From Sphaerochaeta sp. (GTDB taxonomy: Bacteria > Spirochaetota > Spirochaetia > Sphaerochaetales > Sphaerochaetaceae): DNA of 9,653 nt. The DNA lies in NCBI GenBank assembly GCA_023228445.1, contig JALOBD010000086.1, positions 1 through 9,653 of the forward strand, written 5' to 3'. The notes beneath the pieces were generated by a model that saw only the letters and a program-made list of their open reading frames with translations, had not been told where the DNA came from and ran no database searches. Made by a program: the position numbers and the translations under genes. Below, in pieces: positions 4,670-9,653 of the stretch. How positions within the stretch are numbered: the stretch's first letter is position 1; each line of letters opens with the position of its first letter.

Positions 4670-6295
4670 ATGGCATATGAAGTAACCGCTACCCGAAAAC
4701 GACCTCGGCTCTTTGATAATCTTGTTGGCCAAGAGTTCGTCGTCTCCACCATCAAGCACGCCATCGAACAGCGCAGGATCGCCCACGCCTACCTCTTCAG
4801 CGGACCGCGGGGTGTCGGCAAGACCAGTGCCGCCCGAATCCTTGCGCGTGCACTCAACTGCCAGGAGGGTCCGACGCCCACCCCCTGCGGGGTCTGCTCC
4901 AACTGCAAGGAGATCACTGCCGACCGGAGTGTCGATGTCATCGAGATCGACGGGGCCTCCAACACCAGTGTCAACGACGTGCGGCAGATCAAGGACGAGG
5001 TGCTCTTTCCCCCACAGACCAGCACATACAAGATCTACATCATCGACGAGGTCCACATGCTCTCCACCAGTGCCTTCAACGCACTCTTGAAGACCATTGA
5101 GGAGCCGCCACCGTACGTCATCTTCATCTTTGCAACCACTGAACTGCAGAAGGTGCCGGCAACGATCAGGAGCCGTTGCCAGCAGTTCCACTTCCAGCTC
5201 ATCGATCTCGACATCATCAAACGGTGCCTTGTCGAAGCGAGCGAGGAGATGGGTATCGTCGCTGATGATGACGCCCTCTTCTGGATCGCAAAGGAGTCCA
5301 CCGGCTCGATGCGCGATGCCTACACCCTCTTCGACCAAATCGCCTCCTTCAGCGGTGACCACATCACCATGGAGAAGATCTCTGACAAGCTCGGCCTTGT
5401 GGGTATCGAGCAAATCGTCCAGATTGTCTCCCTGCTCTCTCAAGAGCGGCGTAGCGAGGCCATCGACAGCCTCGATTCGTTGCTCAAGGCAGGCATCTCC
5501 GTCGAACAGTGCATCAAGGACTTCACCCTCTTCTTCCGCACCCTGCTCTTCATGAAGGCCGGCGTCGCCGATGAGGCGGTGCTCGGGGTACAGACCGACC
5601 GCATCCCCTTCTCCCTGAGAAACGCCTACAGTGCCGAGCAGCTGGAGGGGGCCCTCGACCTCTTCCTCTCCCTCTACCGCGAGGTACGCTACTCCCTCTC
5701 CCCCCGCTTCGAGCTCGAGCTGGCCGTCAGCAAGCTCGCCACGCTACGCCATATATCAAGCCCCTCCACGCTGGTCGCCCGCCTCGCTGCGCTGCGTGAT
5801 GGCATCCTCAGTGCCGATGTGAAGCTCACCCCCCGTCGCCTTGAGGTGCAAAGCGAATTGCTCCCACCCAAAGAGGAGGCACCGCCGCCGCAACCGGCGG
5901 CTACCCAACCGCCACCCAAGAAAGAACAGGAACCTCCTCCTGCCGAAGATCCAAAGCCAGTTGCCCGTCCCTTTGAGAGGAGCGATCTTCCGCTCTTGGT
6001 CGCCAAACTCACCGATTCACCGCTGCTCAGCCAGGTGGTGCAGGCCATCGTCGGCGTGGAGACTGTCGAGGGAACCCTCACCTTGACCTTCTCCACCCCC
6101 TTCTGCCAGGGCAAGGCAGAGGATGAAGCGGAGCGCTTCAACTCCCTGATCGAGGAGATCAGCGGCTTTCGTGGTCCGGTGCGCTTTGTCGTTCGCGCCA
6201 ACAATGCACCCAAGACAGAGCAGACGACGCCCAATGGCGACCAGATGCTCGCCAATATCGCCACCCTCTTTCGTGGCGAGATCATCACCCATTGA
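4670..6295 (+). CDS. dnaX: DNA polymerase III subunit tau (DnaX)
   Basis: The protein (541 aa) is the ATPase of the clamp loader that places the beta clamp on primed DNA and links the polymerases at the fork. The AAA+ module is complete: Walker A GPRGVGKT (45-52), zinc cysteines C64, C73, C76 and C79, Walker B IIDEVH (124-129), sensor 1 in FATTE, the SRC motif (168-170) and sensor 2 R215 in TGSMRDA. The clamp-loader collar domain follows (about 240-360). A proline-rich linker (about 399-433) leads to a C-terminal domain of some 100 residues, as in tau-type proteins. I see no A-AAA-AAG slippery site, so a shorter gamma form made by frameshifting is not supported. The ATG at 4670 is chosen because of its GGAG and the usual MAYEVTATRKRP opening. 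ybaB follows after 14 bp. Confidence 0.97.
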   Translation: MAYEVTATRKRPRLFDNLVGQEFVVSTIKHAIEQRRIAHAYLFSGPRGVGKTSAARILARALNCQEGPTPTPCGVCSNCKEITADRSVDVIEIDGASNTSVNDVRQIKDEVLFPPQTSTYKIYIIDEVHMLSTSAFNALLKTIEEPPPYVIFIFATTELQKVPATIRSRCQQFHFQLIDLDIIKRCLVEASEEMGIVADDDALFWIAKESTGSMRDAYTLFDQIASFSGDHITMEKISDKLGLVGIEQIVQIVSLLSQERRSEAIDSLDSLLKAGISVEQCIKDFTLFFRTLLFMKAGVADEAVLGVQTDRIPFSLRNAYSAEQLEGALDLFLSLYREVRYSLSPRFELELAVSKLATLRHISSPSTLVARLAALRDGILSADVKLTPRRLEVQSELLPPKEEAPPPQPAATQPPPKKEQEPPPAEDPKPVARPFERSDLPLLVAKLTDSPLLSQVVQAIVGVETVEGTLTLTFSTPFCQGKAEDEAERFNSLIEEISGFRGPVRFVVRANNAPKTEQTTPNGDQMLANIATLFRGEIITH

Positions 6296-6297
6296 AC

Positions 6298-6302
6298 AAG
6301 GA
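6298..6302 (+). promoter_or_regulatory. Ribosome binding site that fixes the ybaB start
   Basis: AAGGA lies 7 bases before the ATG at 6310. An in-frame TTG at 6292 would put this site inside the coding region, so the ATG is preferred. Confidence 0.65.
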
Positions 6303-6309
6303 ACAGACC

Positions 6310-6615
6310 ATGGATATGAATCCCTTTGATTTGATCAAGAACATGAAAGGCATCCAGGAGAATATGAAGAAGATGCAGGAGATCCTGCCCACCATCACGG
6401 CAACCGGCAGTGCCGGTGCCGGCATGGTGGAGGTCACCGTCAACGGCAAGTTCATCGTCACCGCCGTCAAGATCGAGCGGGACATCGTCGACCCCGACGA
6501 TGTTCAGACACTCCAGGTCCTCATCCAAAGCGCATTCAACGATGCCAGCGCCAAGGTGCAGGAACGCATCCAGAGCGAGGGGCTGAAGGCCGCCTCAACC
6601 TTTGCAAAGGCGTGA
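6310..6615 (+). CDS. ybaB: YbaB/EbfC nucleoid-associated protein
   Basis: The protein (101 aa) has the usual length and layout of the YbaB/EbfC family, small dimeric DNA-binding proteins that coat the nucleoid. It opens with MNPFDLIKNMKGIQENMKKMQEIL, a charged amphipathic helix with regularly spaced Met. A central beta sheet follows, with GSAGAGMVEVTVNGKF (33-48) and the typical VKIERDIVDPDDVQTLQVLI block, then a helical end with DASAKVQERI. It sits between dnaX and recR, the position it holds in very many bacteria, which points to a link with replication or repair. It starts 14 bp after dnaX, and its stop is two bases before the recR ATG. The EbfC homologue of Borrelia binds DNA; binding here is inferred. 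Confidence 0.95.
   Translation: MDMNPFDLIKNMKGIQENMKKMQEILPTITATGSAGAGMVEVTVNGKFIVTAVKIERDIVDPDDVQTLQVLIQSAFNDASAKVQERIQSEGLKAASTFAKA
6606..6610 (+). promoter_or_regulatory. Ribosome binding site that fixes the recR start
   Basis: AAAGG lies 7 bases before the ATG at 6618 but only 1 base before the in-frame GTG at 6612. The ATG start is therefore preferred. Confidence 0.6.
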
Positions 6616-6617
6616 CG

Positions 6618-7208
6618 ATGACAGCATTGGAGAACTTGATCAAGAGTCTGACGCGACTGCCGGGCATCGGACCCAAGAGCGCAAGCCGACTGGCCTACTA
6701 CCTCATCAAGACCGACCAGAGCTACAACCGCTCTCTTGCTGAATCCATCGCAACCATCGCCGAGAAGATCTTCCCCTGCTCGGTGTGCGGCTCCTTCACC
6801 GAGACCGACCCCTGTCCGATCTGCAGCGACACCACTCGCGACCGGAGCCTCATCTGTGTCGTCGAGGAGCCCCAGGATGTGCTGACCATCCAAGCCAGCG
6901 GGGCCTACACTGGCCTCTACCACGTCCTCGGCGGGGCGATCAGCCCGCTCGATGGGGTGGGACCCGAGCACCTCTCCTTCGCCAAGCTACTCAACCGCAT
7001 CGATGAGGGCGCGTTCACCGAGCTCATCATCGCCACCAACCCCACCGAGGAGGGGGACACCACGGCCCTCTATGTCCGCCACCTGCTCAAAGATCACAGC
7101 GAGATCGCCATCACCCGCCTGGCAAGCGGCCTTCCCATCGGAGGGGACCTGGAGTATGCCGACCGCATCACGCTGGCCCGATCGCTGAGAGGACGAGTGA
7201 GGTTCTGA
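6618..7208 (+). CDS. recR: Recombination mediator RecR
   Basis: The protein (196 aa) matches RecR in length and layout. RecR acts with RecO (and RecF) to load RecA onto SSB-coated single-stranded DNA at gaps. It has the helix-hairpin-helix LPGIGPKSA (14-22), the zinc finger C54, C57, C66 and C69, a Toprim domain beginning VVEEPQDV (81-88) with YHVLGG (101-106), the conserved NPTEEGDTT (141-149), and the C-terminal Walker-B-like stretch ending in ASGLPIGGDLEYADRITL (169-186), which is highly conserved. It is the last intact gene of the dnaX-ybaB-recR operon, with two bases between the ybaB stop and its ATG. No terminator is evident after its stop. Confidence 0.97.
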   Translation: MTALENLIKSLTRLPGIGPKSASRLAYYLIKTDQSYNRSLAESIATIAEKIFPCSVCGSFTETDPCPICSDTTRDRSLICVVEEPQDVLTIQASGAYTGLYHVLGGAISPLDGVGPEHLSFAKLLNRIDEGAFTELIIATNPTEEGDTTALYVRHLLKDHSEIAITRLASGLPIGGDLEYADRITLARSLRGRVRF

Positions 7209-7256
7209 AGCAAAACCGCCCTTTGTGACCCTATAGGATATAAAGGAACGCACGGC

Positions 7257-7553
7257 ATGTCAGACAGCGTGTTGGCAGGCAGAGAGAACTCCCACGGTGA
7301 GTTCAAACGAGGTACGATTCGAGGCGAACAGCTTGCCCGAGCGGTAGCGGCATTTGCAAACAGCGGAGGGACCGATGGCCGCTTGCTTCGAGCAACGGCC
7401 TCCAAGTCGATGGATCATCGATGTTGGCATCATGCGTACAGTCGTTCCCCAAGTCCGTGAGGTGACCTTGCAGGATCTCTCTTTGAAGCAAGCGATGACC
7501 GTCCGGTGATCACTATCTTTGCCAAGCGCAACGCCTACCCTGAATCTACCTGA
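7257..7553 (+). pseudogene. Decayed AlbA_2 (Schlafen-type) domain gene
   Basis: An ATG at 7257 follows a good AAAGGAA (7242-7248). The first frame reads GRENSHGEFKRGTIRGEQL and then ARAVAAFANSGG, the characteristic start of AlbA_2 (divergent AAA_4) domains, but loses similarity after about 7365 and stops at 7458-7460. The domain seems to continue in other frames: a possible SNGLQVD, then RWIIDVGIMRTVVPQVREVT from 7408 in the next frame (stop at 7507-7509), then VITIFAKRNAYPEST from 7506 back in the first frame, ending at TGA 7551-7553. At least two frameshifts are needed, and the C-terminal part usual in such proteins is missing. Intact relatives are annotated as putative transcriptional regulators or RecG-like helicases. 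It fills the otherwise empty 337 bp between recR and djlA and overlaps the djlA end by 8 bp. A sequencing error is possible for one shift but unlikely for all. Confidence 0.6.
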
Positions 7554-8310
7554 TACCCCGAGCGTCCTTGATGGCCTGCCACGCTCCTTGGATCTCTCGA
7601 AACTTCGCCGTTGCATGGGCAGTGAACTCCTCGCCCATCCCCTTGGCCGCAAGGGCGTCAGGGTGGAACTCCCGGCTCAGTCGCCGGTAGGCGGCCTTGA
7701 CCTGGTCGTCGGTGGCAGCACTGTCCACACCGAGGATATTGTAGGCCTTCACCAGCGGGTCGGCGGTGGGGCTGTAGCGGGCGATGAGGTGGTCGATGTA
7801 GGAGGCGGAGATGGCGAAGATCTGAGCGGCACGCTTGATAAGGGCCTCCTCGGCCAGAGAGACCGTGCCATCGGCGGCGGCGACCTGCACAAGAATGTCC
7901 ACTATCGTCTGCAATATGTTCGGTTCAAAGCGAAATGCCTGGACGAACTGGAGCGCCAAGCGGTCGAAGCTCTCCTCTCTGGAGGCTGCAGTATCGAAGA
8001 TTCTCAGCGCAAGCTCCTCCTGCTCACCCCCCAAGCGCAAATCGCTGCGAATGAAGGTGATGACCCGCTGCCTCTCCGCCTTCGTGACCGCTCCATCGAT
8101 CGCAGCAATCTTTGCGAGCATCGAGAAGGCACCGACGAAGAAGAGCATCTGGCGCTGATCGAGCGCCGAGGCGTGGCCGGTGCGTTGCTGCTGGGGAAGC
8201 GATCCCGCCTTGTCGAACATGTGGCCGAAAGCGATGCCGGCGATCATGCCAAGCGGCCCGCCGAACAGGAGTCCGAACGAGCCGCCGACCAGCTTCCCGA
8301 ACCAGGCCAT
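7546..8310 (-). CDS. djlA: DjlA-type membrane-anchored J-domain co-chaperone
   Basis: The protein (254 aa) has the three-part layout of DjlA, an inner-membrane partner of DnaK. It opens with a glycine-rich membrane segment (about 5-30) ending in GHMFDKA (29-35), which matches the E. coli DjlA N-terminus very closely. A TerB-like helical domain follows (about 55-180) with two similar acidic turns, AAIDGAVTKAE (69-79) and AAADGTVSLAE (144-154). The C-terminal J domain (about 188-251) has NILGVDSAATDDQVKAAYRR and an intact HPD (216-218), required to stimulate DnaK ATPase. It starts one base after the stop of the glycoside hydrolase gene (TAG-G-ATG), so the two are probably co-transcribed and coupled; no strong ribosome site is visible. 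The client or signal is unknown. Its stop overlaps the AlbA_2 remnant on the other strand. Confidence 0.93.
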   Translation of the reverse strand: MAWFGKLVGGSFGLLFGGPLGMIAGIAFGHMFDKAGSLPQQQRTGHASALDQRQMLFFVGAFSMLAKIAAIDGAVTKAERQRVITFIRSDLRLGGEQEELALRIFDTAASREESFDRLALQFVQAFRFEPNILQTIVDILVQVAAADGTVSLAEEALIKRAAQIFAISASYIDHLIARYSPTADPLVKAYNILGVDSAATDDQVKAAYRRLSREFHPDALAAKGMGEEFTAHATAKFREIQGAWQAIKDARGIR

Positions 8311-8311
8311 C

Positions 8312-9653
8312 CTAGAGTTTGTCGATCAACATCGAGCACTTGCCCGATGGGATGGGGAGCGTCTTCTTCTTGCTCTCGGCGAGGATCTCGATGGTGAAGT
8401 AGTAGAGCTTCTCGCTCTCGAGCCTGATCTCCCAACCGCGCTCGGTCTTGTTACTCAAGATCGTGATCATGTTGCGTTTGAGAGAGAGGTTCTCGATTCC
8501 CATCGCCTCGAGGCTCGGCATCACCCAGTCCACCGTCTTGCGAGGCAGCGAAATCTCAAGACCGATGATGTTCTCGATCATCAGCGTAATCGTTGCAAGC
8601 CCCACGAACGGCAGAAGGCGCCTACGGGGGAAGCCCTCGATGGCATCGGTCTTGGAGTAGCCCTCCTTGTTGGGCAGGTACGCCTCCCACACGTCGCCGA
8701 TGGTATCACTGTCCGGGTGCAGGGTGTCGAGGATGAAGTACATGTGCCTGATGGCACACTCGCGGGCGTAGATGAACTGCCCGTACTTCTGCAGCCCCTT
8801 GATGACCATGTAGGTGTTCACCCCCGTCACACCGCCGCTGTACCCGTCACCCTCCTCGCTGAAGTCGGGTGAGGAGACCGGTACTCCCGGGAAGGGGTTG
8901 TCGGTACCGAACTCAGCGGGGTCCTTGAGCTGTTCGATCATGTAGGCGGCCCGCTCGTCGTTGGGAATCTCAGCGAGCAGCGTCCAGTAGGAGCCGATGA
9001 ACTTCTTTGCGATCTGATTCTCCTTGATGTCCAAATCGTAGTAGAAGCTCGTCTCGCTGTCCCACATCATCGAGTTGATCCGCGTCTTGAGCGAGAAGTA
9101 GATCCGCTTGTATCGGAAGCTCAGCTCCTTGTCATTGAGGATGTCCCCGATGGCCGACATATAGAGGGCGTTGACGGCGAGCTGTGCGTTGAAGTCCAAT
9201 GGGTAGTAGACATGCCCACGATCGATGTTCCCACTCTGGCACGCCTCAACGGGAACGCTGAAGAGGCCGTTGGGCTTTTGGAAGGTCGCCTGGATCCACG
9301 CGTAGTGGCGCTCGAGAATCGGCACCACCTCCTTCAACCGCTTCTTGTTTCCAATCTTATGGTAGAACCCATGCTCGATGTAGGCAAAGAGTGGGGGAAA
9401 GATTCCCTCGGGGTTGCTGGCACTGAACACCGGCTTGCCATCCTCGATCGAGTACTCCCCCCTGATGGCACCACTGCTCTCCTGCTTGGAGTAGAAGTAG
9501 TCGAGCATCGGAAACGGAGAGTTGTTCTGGTTGCTGTACACCAAAAAAAGTGAGGAGAGACAATTATGGTATTGGTTGAAAGTCTCCTGGCCGGGATACG
9601 AGAGATATGAGCCAGAAAACCCATTGGCTTCGGTTCCGCTCTTCCATAGCTCG
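8312..9653 (-). CDS. GH37/GH63-like (trehalase/glucosidase fold) glycoside hydrolase, 5' partial
   Basis: The frame stays open from the stop at 8312-8314 to the window edge, giving 446 visible codons; the start lies outside. The TTG at 9544 is not the start, because coding resemblance continues before it with SYLSYPGQETFNQYHN. The sequence fits an alpha/alpha-toroid hydrolase related to GH63 glucosidases and GH37 trehalases, which cleave alpha-glucosidic bonds. Supporting blocks are SNPEGIFPPLFAYIEHGF, SGNIDRGHVYYPLDFNAQ (near 9235-9182), MMWDSETSFYYDLD, DGYSGGVTGVNTYMVIKGL (near 8842-8792), and GDVWEAYLPNKEGYSK (near 8698-8651). The Asp of NIDRG or of PLDF and the Glu of VWEAYLP are candidate acid and base, by family analogy. 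The C-terminal 100 residues form a beta-rich tail ending PIPSGKCSMLIDKL. No signal peptide can be judged. Substrate (trehalose, glucosylglycerate, mannosylglycerate or another glucoside) is undetermined. djlA follows after one base. Confidence 0.8.
   Translation of the reverse strand, partial: ELWKSGTEANGFSGSYLSYPGQETFNQYHNCLSSLFLVYSNQNNSPFPMLDYFYSKQESSGAIRGEYSIEDGKPVFSASNPEGIFPPLFAYIEHGFYHKIGNKKRLKEVVPILERHYAWIQATFQKPNGLFSVPVEACQSGNIDRGHVYYPLDFNAQLAVNALYMSAIGDILNDKELSFRYKRIYFSLKTRINSMMWDSETSFYYDLDIKENQIAKKFIGSYWTLLAEIPNDERAAYMIEQLKDPAEFGTDNPFPGVPVSSPDFSEEGDGYSGGVTGVNTYMVIKGLQKYGQFIYARECAIRHMYFILDTLHPDSDTIGDVWEAYLPNKEGYSKTDAIEGFPRRRLLPFVGLATITLMIENIIGLEISLPRKTVDWVMPSLEAMGIENLSLKRNMITILSNKTERGWEIRLESEKLYYFTIEILAESKKKTLPIPSGKCSMLIDKL

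Noticed and set aside
4598..5443. A 281-codon minus-strand frame within dnaX
   Set aside because: It lies opposite the DnaX AAA+ domain, which has intact motifs; the product has repeated D, V and G runs and no recognisable fold.
5910..5940. Possible programmed frameshift site in dnaX near the AAG AAA GAA codons
   Set aside because: The sequence is not an X-XXY-YYZ slippery heptamer in the right phase and no stimulatory hairpin is obvious; an early stop after a shift could not be shown to be meaningful.
5689..6528. A 279-codon minus-strand frame across the ends of dnaX and ybaB
   Set aside because: It is a shadow of two recognised genes, with no ribosome site or domain.
7519..8397. A 292-codon plus-strand frame across djlA
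   Set aside because: It is antisense to a clear DjlA homologue with HPD and GHMFDKA motifs, and its own product resembles nothing known.

Overview
The window looks like a piece of a GC-rich bacterial chromosome, most likely from a spirochaete. The taxonomic guess rests on the wording of the DnaX N-terminus and the overall gene set, not on a search, so treat it as moderate confidence. It is a housekeeping region with tightly packed genes, several overlapping or nearly overlapping ends, and no insertion sequence, phage gene or CRISPR array that I can see.

Left part (1-2946). A possible upstream gene end (1-99) runs into a membrane-anchored, zinc-ribbon, MTH1-like Nudix hydrolase (96-1001). Three bases later comes a YigZ/IMPACT-family protein (1005-1604). 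A membrane-embedded M28-type metallopeptidase (1591-2946, minus) converges on yigZ with a 14-bp overlap.

Centre (3007-3715). A near-consensus sigma-70 promoter drives a stable-RNA operon: tRNA-Ser(UGA), tRNA-Ser(GCU), tRNA-Arg(GCG), tRNA-Ser(CGA), tRNA-Ser(GGA), then the small SRP RNA (4.5S type, ffs). No tRNA encodes CCA. The four serine tRNAs can together decode all six serine codons. The outer stem of the SRP RNA is followed by a T-run and doubles as the operon terminator. A PAS-GGDEF diguanylate cyclase (3686-4549, minus) ends inside the SRP RNA gene.

Right of centre (4641-7208). An extended -10 promoter starts the dnaX-ybaB-recR operon: DNA polymerase III tau subunit, nucleoid-associated protein, and recombination mediator. 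Serine tRNA, SRP RNA, dnaX, ybaB and recR in this order recall the Bacillus-type neighbourhood, here split by the opposing GGDEF gene.

Right end (7209-9653). A decayed AlbA_2 (Schlafen-type) gene with a good ribosome site but several frameshifts fills 7257-7553. On the minus strand follow a DjlA-type membrane co-chaperone (7546-8310) and, one base upstream of it, a GH37/GH63-like alpha/alpha-barrel glycoside hydrolase that runs off the window.

The points most worth a second look are the unusual tRNA-Arg(GCG), the complete serine-tRNA/SRP operon, the membrane-plus-zinc-ribbon MTH1-like Nudix protein, the M28 peptidase with membrane segments inside its catalytic domain, and the AlbA_2 pseudogene. 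I found no convincing entirely new system.
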